Below are positions 9,769 through 18,084 of a stretch of DNA of 64,000 bases, in pieces. Below the pieces are notes generated by a model. That model was given only the letters and a program-made list of their open reading frames with translations, made no database searches and was not told where the DNA came from. The stretch's first letter is position 1; each line of letters starts with the position of its first letter. A program made the position numbers and the translations under genes. This DNA comes from Myxococcales bacterium (GTDB lineage: Bacteria > Myxococcota_A > Polyangia > Polyangiales > Polyangiaceae), in NCBI GenBank assembly GCA_016712525.1, contig JADJQX010000006.1:558001-622000 (forward strand), given 5' to 3'.

Positions 9769-10728
9769 ATGACCTCCGACGATCGTGTGTCGCGCGCTCG
9801 GCGCGGCCTAGGCCTCTATTTCGCCGTGGTCGTACCGTTGAGCGCGGTCATCGAGTGGAAAATCGCGACCTCGGGGGGCACGATCTCCGATCACCCGGGG
9901 CTCGTGCTCGCGCTCATGTGGACCCCGGCGTTGGCCATGTTCGTCGCACGCGTCGCGCTCCGCGAAGGGGCGCGAGACGTGTCGTTCCGTCTCCGGGCTC
10001 CCAAGGGGCACGAGGGCCCGAAGGCGCCGCTCGCTCGTCCCCTGCTCGTCGCCTGGCTCTCGCCGGTGCTCGTGGGAGCGCTCGCGTACGGTGCGGCGTG
10101 GGCCTCCGGGATCGAGCCCTTCTCCCCCAAGGCCATGGCGACCTTCGGCCTCTCGCACACCCCGGCGGGCCTTCGCTTCGTCGTGTCCCTCGTCTTGAAC
10201 CTCACGCTCGGCACGGTGCTCTCGGCGATCACGGCGGCCGGGGAGGAGCTCGGCTGGCGAGGGTACATGCTCACGCGCCTCGTCGACGCCAAGGTGCCGT
10301 ACCCCGTCCTCGTGAGCACGTTCGTCTGGGGGCTATGGCATGCGCCGCTCATCGCTGCAGGCGTGTACGCCGCCGGGCCTCGTCCCGCGCTGTCCGTCGG
10401 GTGTTTCTTCGCTTCGATCGTCGGTGGCGGAGCTTTGGCGGCCTACAGCCGTCTCGCGTCGGGGAGCGTGTGGCCCGCCGTGCTCTTTCACGCGGCGTGG
10501 AACGCGGTCATTCAAGGCACCTTCGACGGCTTCACGGCCGGAGGCGACTCGGCTCACACGAGCAACGTGCTCACGGGCGAGTCGGGTGTGCTCGTCGCGA
10601 TCGTCAGCGTGCTCGTCGCGGTCGCGCTCGTTCGAGGCCGGCACGTGATGTTTCGATCGCCGAGCGACCCCATGGGCCAGCCGAGGCCGCTCTTCGCGCG
10701 CACCCTCTCGGACGACGCCGGCCCCTGA
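9769..10728 (+). CDS. CPBP-family intramembrane metalloprotease
   Basis: About 319 residues with roughly eight hydrophobic segments. All CPBP (Abi/CAAX Rce1-like) motifs are present: EELGWR (the EExxxR motif, about residue 157), FVWGLWH (FxxxH) and HAAWN (HxxxN/D). These residues bind the metal and activate water in an intramembrane site. Members range from CAAX proteases to bacteriocin-immunity proteins, so the substrate is unknown. ATG 9769 was chosen over the TTG at 9760. It follows prc by 38 nt on the same strand. Confidence 0.85.
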   Translation: MTSDDRVSRARRGLGLYFAVVVPLSAVIEWKIATSGGTISDHPGLVLALMWTPALAMFVARVALREGARDVSFRLRAPKGHEGPKAPLARPLLVAWLSPVLVGALAYGAAWASGIEPFSPKAMATFGLSHTPAGLRFVVSLVLNLTLGTVLSAITAAGEELGWRGYMLTRLVDAKVPYPVLVSTFVWGLWHAPLIAAGVYAAGPRPALSVGCFFASIVGGGALAAYSRLASGSVWPAVLFHAAWNAVIQGTFDGFTAGGDSAHTSNVLTGESGVLVAIVSVLVAVALVRGRHVMFRSPSDPMGQPRPLFARTLSDDAGP

Positions 10729-10800
10729 CCTGCACGCGCGAGGCACGTCGAGCCTCCGCGGCGATCCCGCAGAGCCGCGCTCGTCCGCGCGTCGTAGGCT

Positions 10801-11496
10801 TCAGGCGAGGCCGACGAAGATGTTCTGCACGTCGTCGTCCTCGTCCATCGCGCCGAGGAACGCCTCGACCTCGCCGCGCTCGGCCTCTCCGAGCGAAACA
10901 GGGTTCTTGGCCTTCCACACGAGCCCGACCTTCTCGACCGACCAGCCCCTCTCCGTGAGCGCCTTCGAGACCGTGTCTGCGTCGGAGGGCTGCGTGTAGA
11001 AGCTCGTCGCTCCGTCCTCGCCGGGCTCGAGATCGTCGGCGCCGCACTCGAGCGCGGCCTCGTCGGGATCGGCGCCGGCGGGGCCCTTGGCCTCGACGAG
11101 CCCGAGGCGGGCGAAGTCCCACGAGACGGCGCCCGAGGCCGCGAGCTGCCCTTTCTTGAAGAGCTGCCGGACGTTCGCGGAGGTTCGGTTCCGGTTGTCC
11201 GTGAGGCACTCCACGATGATCGGCACCTGGTGCGGCGCGAAACCCTCGTAGGTCACGGTCTCGTAGTTGACGGGCCCGTCGAGCAGCCCGGCGCCCTTCT
11301 TCACGGCGCGCTCGATGGTGTCGCGAGGCATCGACTGCTTGCGGGCGGCCTCCATCGCCATGCGCAGCGTCGCGTTCATCGCCGGATCGGCGCCGTTCTT
11401 GGCCGCGACGGCGATCTCCTTCGCCAGCTTGGTGAAGATTTTACCCTTCGCGGCGGCCGCGGCCTCGCGATGCTTCTGCTTCCATTGTGCGCCCAC
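10801..11496 (-). CDS. yebC: YebC/PmpR family protein
   Basis: 231 residues from the GTG at 11496; the longer reading frame upstream is not family-like, while GAQWKQKHREAAAAAKGKIFTKLAKEI is the standard YebC N terminus. Other family blocks: MPRDTIERAVKKGAG, YETVTYEGFAP, LTDNRNRT, VRQLFKKGGQ-like. YebC proteins have been described as DNA-binding regulators and, more recently, as translation factors easing stalled ribosomes. GAGGGG sits 4-9 nt upstream, so a ribosome site is available. Convergent with the CPBP gene (72 nt between). Confidence 0.93.
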   Translation of the reverse strand: MGAQWKQKHREAAAAAKGKIFTKLAKEIAVAAKNGADPAMNATLRMAMEAARKQSMPRDTIERAVKKGAGLLDGPVNYETVTYEGFAPHQVPIIVECLTDNRNRTSANVRQLFKKGQLAASGAVSWDFARLGLVEAKGPAGADPDEAALECGADDLEPGEDGATSFYTQPSDADTVSKALTERGWSVEKVGLVWKAKNPVSLGEAERGEVEAFLGAMDEDDDVQNIFVGLA

Positions 11497-11568
11497 GACT
11501 GCCCCTCTAGCAAAGTCCCCCGGCCGCGTCGCCGAGATCCGTGGGCTCGCCTCCACGTCGAAAAGGGG

Positions 11569-11574
11569 TATGCT
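11569..11574 (+). promoter_or_regulatory. -10 hexamer TATGCT for a probable leaderless mRNA
   Basis: TATGCT ends 8 nt before the GTG at 11583, with no Shine-Dalgarno between them. Confidence 0.45.
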
Positions 11575-11582
11575 CGCGTACC

Positions 11583-11963
11583 GTGAGCCTGCTCCTGTGC
11601 GCCGCCTGCGACCGCCACTTCCGCCCGTCGAGCGGGGCGTGCCCCTTTTGCGGGGCCACGTTCGTGGTCGTCGAAGAGCGGACCGCGGTCGACAGCGCGT
11701 CGCGTGCGGCGCTCGTCTTCGGCGGCCTGGCGCTCACCTCCCTCATGGGGTGCGTCACCAAGGGGGACGTGTACGGCGCGCCGCCTCCACCTCCGAGGGA
11801 CGCCGGCCCCACCACCGAGAGCATCGTCGCTCCGTACGGAGCCGCTCCCCCTCCCGAGCTCGACGCGGGCGCCCCCTTCGCCATCATCTACGGCGCGCCG
11901 CCTACCGCCGCCGAGGCCACCGACGCGGCCACGCCGAAGAAGGTCGTTCCGCCGAAACGCTGA
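11583..11963 (+). CDS. Small zinc-ribbon protein with one membrane segment
   Basis: 126 residues from GTG 11583. The first 25 residues hold a CxxC...CxxC zinc ribbon (Cys 6, 9, 20, 23). One hydrophobic segment follows (AALVFGGLALTSLMGC), whose end resembles a lipobox. The rest is a Pro/Ala/Asp-rich tail (GAPPPPPRDAG). The layout suggests a membrane-anchored zinc ribbon facing the cytoplasm. Function unknown. It is divergent from yebC with 86 nt between starts, and is followed by a small lipoprotein-like frame. Confidence 0.65.
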   Translation: MSLLLCAACDRHFRPSSGACPFCGATFVVVEERTAVDSASRAALVFGGLALTSLMGCVTKGDVYGAPPPPPRDAGPTTESIVAPYGAAPPPELDAGAPFAIIYGAPPTAAEATDAATPKKVVPPKR

Positions 11964-11998
11964 CCCATGGGAAGGAGTGGGTCGGGCGTCCATCGATC

Positions 11999-12382
11999 GT
12001 GAGACCTCGTCTCGTCCTCGTGACTCTGGCTGCGGCCGTCGGGTGTGGGGCACGGTCCGAGCGGCCGCGGCCCGTACCGCTCGACACGTGGTTCGCGCAG
12101 AACCTCGCCGCGGTCGACGCCGGACAGGACCCAAACGAGGTGAAAGGGCGACCGACGTTGGCGCCAAGTACCCGAAATGTCACGGATCACGATCGAGACG
12201 CGGCCTGCCGGCGGGGAGACGCCGCGGCGTGCCTCGCGCGGAGCGGCCCGGTCTACGTCGACCCGAGGGTTCCACTCACGCGGAGCTGCCGCGGCCCCGC
12301 GGCGACCCGACAGGGGCAGCTCGACGACCAACTCCTTCGTAGTTCCGGGCCCTTGGACGGAGGCGTCGGCGACGCACGGTAG
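11999..12382 (+). CDS. Small putative lipoprotein, possibly a degraded Sel1-type protein
   Basis: 127 residues from GTG 11999. The N terminus (RPRLVLVTLAAAVGCG) is a plausible lipoprotein signal although the lipobox AVGC is imperfect. The segment DAACRRGDAAACLARSG resembles the Cys-containing Sel1/TPR repeat unit found in many myxobacterial lipoproteins, but only one unit is present and no helical repeat follows. It may be a truncated remnant. No good ribosome site is close; GAAGGAG at 11971-11977 is 21 nt away. Evidence is limited. Confidence 0.4.
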   Translation: MRPRLVLVTLAAAVGCGARSERPRPVPLDTWFAQNLAAVDAGQDPNEVKGRPTLAPSTRNVTDHDRDAACRRGDAAACLARSGPVYVDPRVPLTRSCRGPAATRQGQLDDQLLRSSGPLDGGVGDAR

Positions 12383-12802
12383 TGCTGGCCAGGGGCCGAC
12401 GGTTCCACTATCGTCTTTTGTAGGTTCTGCGCTCGCGGCGTAGCTTCGGCCAGAAACCAAAGTCTTTTCGCCACTTTTGGCATTTGCCGCGGTGGCACTG
12501 TCTGCGGTCCCGGGGGGTTCCCGGGGTCTTTCACGTCATCCACGGGCGTCGCGCGTCCTCGGCCCATGCCGGGGCCCGAGCTCGGGACCTCTCGAACGAA
12601 TGGGTCAGCTCACCGTCCTCCACACCTCGCCGCGGCCCATGCCGGCGGCGCGCCCACCTCGCCGAACGGCGAGCTCGGGCGACGTGTCCGCGCAAGAAGA
12701 CAGCGCGCGCGAAGGAATGCAGGCTCTCGGCGCTCACCCGATTCCCCCGACGAAGTCTCGCCGCTCAGCCGCGGCGCTCGTATCGAACCGAGCGTCCCTC
12801 CC
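12383..12802 (+). other. 420-nt gap before the RNase E/G gene
   Basis: No convincing gene on either strand; the short open frames here lack ribosome sites and family similarity. An imperfect inverted repeat (CCAAAGT ... ACTTTTGG, ~12457-12480) has no T-run after it. It may be a long 5' leader for the RNase gene; this is inference. Confidence 0.35.
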
Positions 12803-15071
12803 ATGGCCAAGAATATCCTCGTCGTAAGCTGCGACGTCCGCGAGACGCGGGCGGCCCTCATCGAAGACGGCATCATCGCAGAGCTCCACATCGAACGAAA
12901 AGGCTCCGCCGCCAGCACGGTCGGCAACGTGTACCTCGGCAAGGTCACGCGCGTGCTCCCCGGTCTCCAAGCCGCCTTCATCGACATCGGCCAGGAGCGC
13001 GCGTCGTTCCTCCACGTCGAAGACCTCATCCGCCCGGACGACTTCGACGCCTATCTCGCTGGCGGTCGAAAACACGCCCGCGAAGAGACGCGCGTCTCCG
13101 AGGACGAGGCCGACGAGCCCGAGGCCGCCGAGGCCCCCGCGGAGCTCGAGCGCGCGCCCGTCACGGCGGTGTCTCCCGAAGCTCCCCCGCGCGCCGACGA
13201 GTCCGCACCCGATCTCGGGGACGTGGGCCGTCCCGCCGTTCTCCCGGCGCTCGCCTCGCAGCTCGAGCTCCCCTCGGCTCCCGACCTGGGCGACGAGTCG
13301 GCTCCCCTCATCGTCGAGGCTTCGGCCCCCGGCGTCGCGGGCGAGTCTTCGCGAGAGCTCCTCCCCGAATCGCCCGACAGCGACGCGGTGCTCACCGAGC
13401 CGCGTGGTGAGGGCTCTGCGCACGCGATCCCCGAGGCCGAAGAGTCGGGCGTCGACGTCCACGCTCGCGCCACGCTCGTCACACCCGAGGCCGACGTCGC
13501 CGTGGGCAAGGGCGCGCCTTCCCCGAGTGACGACGACGACGACGAGCGACGACGACGACGACGACGCCACGGACGCCGAAAAGAGCGACGACGGCGACGA
13601 CGACTTCGCCGGTGACCTGCCCGGGTTCACCGTGAGTGATCCCGGCGAGCCCGTCCCTCGCGCGCCCACTCCGGCGCGAGCCGCCGACCGTGACCGTGGG
13701 CGCCGTCGCCGTGGGCGCGCGCGTGGCCGCACGAACGAGCGTGGGGGCGGTGAGCGCAGCGGCGGCGATCGCGGCGGCGATCGTGGCAAGTCGCGCGGCG
13801 GTCGCGGTGGCGATCGTGGCGAGCGCATCGACAAAAACGCGCCTGGCCGCATCTCGAAGACCACGCCCATCCGCGAGGTCGTGCGCGAAGGCCAAGAGAT
13901 CATCGTTCAGGTCACCAAAGACCCGATCGGCACGAAGGGCGCGCGCTGCTCGAGCCACATCTCGCTCCCTGGCCGCTACGTCGTCTACCTGCCCACGGTC
14001 GAGCACATCGGCATCTCGAAGCGCATCGGCTCCGAGAAAGAGCGCGCGCGCCTCCGCGAGGCCATCGAGGGCATGAAGCCCCCGAGCGGCGGCCTCATCG
14101 TGCGCACGGTGGCCGAGGGCCTCACGAAGAAGCAGCTCAAACAAGACGTGGGCTACCTCGTCCGCCTCTGGGGTGAGATCGCCAAGAAGAAGGAGACCGC
14201 GGGCAAGGCCCCGAACCTCCTCATGAGCGAGCTCGATCTCGTGCTCAAGGTCGCCCGGGACCTCTTCACCGACGAGGTGGAGCAGGTGGTCGTCGACGAT
14301 CGTTACCAGTACGAGCGCCTCTGCCGCTTCGTCGAGATGTTCGCCCCCGACCGCGTCAAAGACGTCCTCTACTACGACGAAGAGGAGCCCATCTTCGACG
14401 CGTACGGCATCTCGGACGAGATCGGCCGCGCCCTCTCCCGCAAGGTGCCGCTGCCCTCGGGTGGCTACCTCATCATCGATCAGGCCGAGGCGCTCACCGC
14501 GATCGACGTCAACACCGGTCGCTTCGTGGGCAAGGGCTCGAAGGACATGGAGGAGACGATCCTCAAGACGAACCTCGAGGCCGTCAACGAGATCGCCTAC
14601 CAGCTCCGCTTCCGCAACATCGGTGGCCTCATCATCCTCGACTTGATCGACATGGAGAAGTCGCAGAACCGCGAGAAGGTGCGCCGCACCCTCGAGGATC
14701 TCCTCCAGAAGGACAAGGCCAAGACCACGCTCAACCGCATCTCGGAGCTTGGCCTCATCGAGATGACCCGCAAGCGTACGCGCGAGTCCCTCGGGCGCCT
14801 CTTGCACGAGCCGTGTTTCTACTGCGACGGCACCGGTCAGCTCCAAAGCAAAGAGACGATCGCCTACGAGATCATCCGCGAAGTCCGCCGTAAGCACCGG
14901 GATCTCCCCGGGTATTCGGTGGTGGTCAACGCCCATCCTGCCGTGGCCGACGTGCTCAACGGCTCCGAAAAAGAGGCCGTGGCCGAGGCCGAGAACCGCT
15001 TCATGCGCAAGATATTGGTCGTGCCCCGCAAGGAGTACCACCTCGAGCAATTCGATATCGCCGGCAAGTGA
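12803..15071 (+). CDS. rng: RNase E/G family endoribonuclease with insertion in the S1 domain, frameshifted
   Basis: The N-terminal part (12803 frame) begins AKNILVVSCDVRETRAALI and enters the S1 domain (GNVYLGKVTRVLPGLQAAFIDIG, FLHVEDL). The S1 strand order resumes only at ~13862 in another frame (TPIREVVREGQEIIVQV, KGARCSSHISLPGRY). Between them lie ~275 residues: acidic Ala/Pro-rich, poly-Asp, then RGG-like (GGDRGKSRGGRGGDRGE). Catalytic Asp/Asn in AIDVNTG and Asp in LDLIDM are intact, as is the zinc-link CFYCDGTG. There is no C-terminal degradosome scaffold, so it is closer to RNase G. One extra base near 13544 shifts frame; corrected length ~755 residues. Role: rRNA maturation and mRNA decay. 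Confidence 0.88.
13529..13565 (+). repeat. Interrupted GAC repeat at the RNase E/G frameshift
   Basis: Five GAC units, then G, then AGC and six more GAC units. The upstream frame reads Asp5-Glu-Arg6 and ends at 13615; the downstream frame reads Ser-Asp6-Ala-Thr-Asp and runs to the true C terminus. Deleting one base near 13544 restores a single frame. Confidence 0.7.
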
Positions 15072-15080
15072 GGTGCCTTC

Positions 15081-15416
15081 GTGACCGAGAAGAACGCCCC
15101 TGAGGCCCGTGACGACGACAAGCGCGAGAACGAGCGCGTCACCATCAACAAGGAGTTCGAGTCGTTCGACTCGTTCATCCAAGAGTACGTGACGAACATC
15201 TCGCGCACCGGCGTCTTCATTCGCGCCCAGAAGCCCCTGCCCATCGGCACGAAGGTGAACCTCCACTTCACCGTCATCATGGACGACATCGAGACGATCC
15301 AAGGCGAGGGCGAGGTCGTCCGCCTCGAGAAGGACGGCATGGGCGTCGTCTTCCGCGAGCTCTCCGGCTACTCGAAGAACCTCATCGACAAGCTCCTCAC
15401 GCGCGGCATCAAGTAG
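15081..15416 (+). CDS. PilZ-domain protein (c-di-GMP receptor candidate)
   Basis: 111 residues, a stand-alone PilZ domain. Both ligand motifs are present: RENER (RxxxR) and NISRTG ((D/N)xSxxG), so c-di-GMP binding is expected. It starts with GTG 9 nt after the RNase E/G stop and is probably on the same mRNA. Family role: turns c-di-GMP level into changes in motility, polysaccharide or protein secretion. A direct link between RNase and c-di-GMP is only suggested by position. Confidence 0.88.
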   Translation: MTEKNAPEARDDDKRENERVTINKEFESFDSFIQEYVTNISRTGVFIRAQKPLPIGTKVNLHFTVIMDDIETIQGEGEVVRLEKDGMGVVFRELSGYSKNLIDKLLTRGIK

Positions 15417-15464
15417 CGGCGCGGGGCTCGACAGGCAAAACGCCCTGGGACCGGTCTGCGTGGG

Positions 15465-16316
15465 CTAGGGAGTGGTGACGATCGGCCCTTCGAGGTGGGC
15501 CGTTACGTGGAGCTCCCCCGCGAGCTCGTGGCTGAAGTCGCACATCACGTCGGAGGCTACGACCTTCGCCGCCTCGTCCTTCAGGACGACGTTCGTGCGC
15601 GTGCACGAGCCTTCGTAGTACGTCGTGCACGAAGGACAGAAGCTGCCGTAGACCGCCGCGTAGGGCACGTCGGTGTCGAGGCCGAAGGAGGCATCTCCGC
15701 AGCGGGTGGCGACCGAGTGTCCCCGCCCCGTCAGGCTGTATTCGCCGGTCGTCTCGTAGGTGCAAAAGTAGTTGCCGCCCTCCGCGAGCGTCGGAGCGAG
15801 CGCGTTCGCCTTGGGCATGACGACGTACCCTTCGACCCTGCGCGTCGGCGGATGGACCATCGAGCTCGCTTGGAGCACACGTGCGAGAGGCAGGTCGCAG
15901 CGCACCCGTGCGGCGAGCCCTCCGCGGTCGCGCACGGCGAGCTTGTCGAGCCGGACGGCGCACGGGCCGCGGTACTCCGCGCCGTGTCGGGAGAAATTCG
16001 CGGTCCCTATCTGGACCGCTCCGCTCTTCGGCCGTGAAATCTCGAGATCGATCTCCGCGCAGACGAGGCGTAGCGATGGCCCGTCCAGCGAGACCCCGAG
16101 GCTTGCCACGTTCGCCGTGCCGAGGGAGCGGTCCCCGTCGATCGTCATGGCGCAGCCCGGTGTCTCTGGCGCGGGCGGGATGGGCCCCTCTTCGTTGGCG
16201 TCGGGGGAATCGCGCCGCGCCCCCGCGTCCGAAGGACCCGCGTCGCCCGCGCTCGCAGAGGGCCCGCCCGTGCATCCCGACGCGATCCACACGAGGGTGA
16301 CGAGAGCGAAACGCAC
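15465..16316 (-). CDS. Lipoprotein, paralogue A of the 15-19 kb island
   Basis: 283 residues from GTG 16316. Lipoprotein signal with Cys at ~15 (IASGC), then an Asp/Ala/Gly linker. The body shares several blocks with the protein at 18085-18990: CxMTIDG/CSLTVDG near the N terminus, LAVRDRGGLAARVRC versus LAIRDRGGLRATFRC, GSFCPSCTT versus GTFCPTCST, and the closing EGPIVTT versus EGTIVTP. No known family recognised. Seven or more Cys in the mature part suggest disulfides. Expected on the periplasmic or outer face. Confidence 0.7.
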   Translation of the reverse strand: MRFALVTLVWIASGCTGGPSASAGDAGPSDAGARRDSPDANEEGPIPPAPETPGCAMTIDGDRSLGTANVASLGVSLDGPSLRLVCAEIDLEISRPKSGAVQIGTANFSRHGAEYRGPCAVRLDKLAVRDRGGLAARVRCDLPLARVLQASSMVHPPTRRVEGYVVMPKANALAPTLAEGGNYFCTYETTGEYSLTGRGHSVATRCGDASFGLDTDVPYAAVYGSFCPSCTTYYEGSCTRTNVVLKDEAAKVVASDVMCDFSHELAGELHVTAHLEGPIVTTP

Positions 16317-16328
16317 GCCCTAGTGTCG

Positions 16329-16394
16329 CATCGCGCGATGATTTTTGCCATGAAATGAGACAAAATGATCGTAGAATATCGATTGTGGTTAACC
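16329..16394. promoter_or_regulatory. AT-rich divergent control region
   Basis: The 108 nt between divergent lipoprotein starts are much more AT-rich than the surroundings. They hold a perfect 12-bp palindrome CATCGCGCGATG (16329-16340) and an 8-bp palindrome GGTTAACC (16387-16394), either of which could be an operator. TAGCTT at 16403-16408 is a possible -10 for the rightward gene. Confidence 0.35.
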
Positions 16395-16424
16395 CCGCAC
16401 CGTAGCTTGACTTGAGGTGGAACG

Positions 16425-18011
16425 ATGAAGCGTTTTTCGTGCGTTGCGGCCGCCGTGGGGCCGCTCCTCGTTTTCGTGGGCTGCACGTCCGATGCGGCGG
16501 CGCCGCCCATCCCTCCGAGGCCGGTCCTCTCCGCACCCCGCCTCGCTGCGCAGGGGGCGTTCGCTGCGCGCCTCTTCTCCGAGGAGGTCTACCTCTTCGG
16601 TCGGGCCAAGGACCTCACCGCGCAGTACCCCCGGCCGTACCCCGAGCCGTTGGGGACGGGCAACTGGCCATTCCTCGTACGCGCCGACGTAGCTTGGCTC
16701 GCGAGCGTCGCGGCCGTGATGGATGTCGCGCGGGCGAACGTCGCTTCGGGGAGCCTCGTCTCGGAGCGTGAAGCGCGTGTGCTCGGGGCACTCGCGTACC
16801 GGGCTTGGGCAGAGACGAGAGCGCTCCTCGACGCAGCGGAGCTTCGAGCTGCGCCGGTCCTCGCGAAGCTCCGCGTCGCAACACCCCAGGAGCTCGAGGT
16901 CATTCGGGGGGCGCTCGAGGATCCGTCCTTCTCGCTCGAGTCTCATCTCGCTGCGGGCCTGGCGCGGCGAATGACCGAGATCCGCCGGATCGAGACGGCC
17001 CTCCAGTCGGCGGCCGAAGCTCGTCGCGAAGGGGTGTCGGCCATCCCACGCGCGGCCTCCGTCGAAGCGGCGTTGGCCGCGGCAGGCGCCATCGGGCGGA
17101 TCCTCGCCGAGTCGCAAGTCTTCGGCGCCCCATCTCCAATAAGCTCGCCCTACCACCAAGCCTCCACGGTCGAGGGGCTCGTCGGCCTCGGCTCCACGGG
17201 GACGGCCGTCCGCTTCGAGGTCACCACCCACGACGAAGCGACCACGGACGTCGTCGCGCCCCGCTACGTGGCGCTCTTCGCGTCGCACGAGTCGATCGAG
17301 GTGGTGCTCCCGCCGGGCGGAGGACCCACCTTGGTCGAGGCGCGGGCGACCCTCGAGGCGAGCGACCCCACGGCGTCGGCCCTCTCTGCCGCGAACGACG
17401 CGCTCGTGCGCGCCGCGTTCGCCGCGCTCCGCGAGCCCCTGGGATCGGTGGACGTGGGCGGAGGGAGCTCGAGGGTGCGCCTGCCCGCGCATCTCCTTCA
17501 GGTCTCCGGCCGCGATCTGCGAGGCGTGAACGTCCTCGACGCCATGGACTTCGGCGCGGTCGACATCGTGCTCGCGTCCGACTGCTTCGACGCCCACATC
17601 ACGAGCTACACGAGGCTGCCGGGGAGGCTCCCCTTCGACACGAGCGTCGATCGATGCAAAGACGCACGCTGCGGTCCTGCCGTGGACGTCCTCTTGCCGC
17701 GCGTTCGCGATCGCGCCGCGTGCGATGCGTGTTTGGTGGGCGCCTGCGGCCTCTTGTGCTCGGCCACAGGGACGTCGGTCCCGCGGTCCGCGGCCCTGTG
17801 TGCGAGGTGCCGACCGTGCGACGAGCAGGTGTCGTGCCTTCGGGAGCCGGAGCCCCCGTCGTCCGATGGCTTCTATTGCGGCAAGGCGCAGGTCGGTTGC
17901 TCGGTCCCGCTCTTCGCGTGCCAGAAGACCTGCGAGCGCGAGACCTCGGCTTCGGAGCCGGTCGCTCGATGTGTGCAGTCTGCATGCGCCGAGGCCTGCG
18001 CGCAGGAGTGA
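16425..18011 (+). CDS. Lipoprotein with Cys-rich C terminus, unknown function
   Basis: 528 residues after ATG 16425, with GAGGTGG 10 nt upstream. Signal peptide ends in a lipobox-like FVGC. The first ~380 residues are helical and Ala/Glu-rich without Cys. The last ~130 residues hold about 20 Cys in pairs such as CDACLVGAC, CARCRPC and CQKTCERE, suggesting a disulfide-rich knot or metal site. No family recognised. It lies between two paralogous lipoproteins that point toward it and away from it. Confidence 0.65.
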   Translation: MKRFSCVAAAVGPLLVFVGCTSDAAAPPIPPRPVLSAPRLAAQGAFAARLFSEEVYLFGRAKDLTAQYPRPYPEPLGTGNWPFLVRADVAWLASVAAVMDVARANVASGSLVSEREARVLGALAYRAWAETRALLDAAELRAAPVLAKLRVATPQELEVIRGALEDPSFSLESHLAAGLARRMTEIRRIETALQSAAEARREGVSAIPRAASVEAALAAAGAIGRILAESQVFGAPSPISSPYHQASTVEGLVGLGSTGTAVRFEVTTHDEATTDVVAPRYVALFASHESIEVVLPPGGGPTLVEARATLEASDPTASALSAANDALVRAAFAALREPLGSVDVGGGSSRVRLPAHLLQVSGRDLRGVNVLDAMDFGAVDIVLASDCFDAHITSYTRLPGRLPFDTSVDRCKDARCGPAVDVLLPRVRDRAACDACLVGACGLLCSATGTSVPRSAALCARCRPCDEQVSCLREPEPPSSDGFYCGKAQVGCSVPLFACQKTCERETSASEPVARCVQSACAEACAQE

Positions 18012-18084
18012 GCCGGCCCGCCGATCTCTCGCGTGAACGTACCTCCGCTCGGACTGCGGCGTCCTCTGGCGTGAGGTACCGGCC

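Noticed and set aside
12457..12480. Possible terminator before the RNase gene
   Set aside because: Stem is imperfect and no T-run follows.
12477..12827. Open frame of 116 codons in the RNase leader
   Set aside because: No ribosome site or recognisable domain; composition matches random GC-rich sequence.
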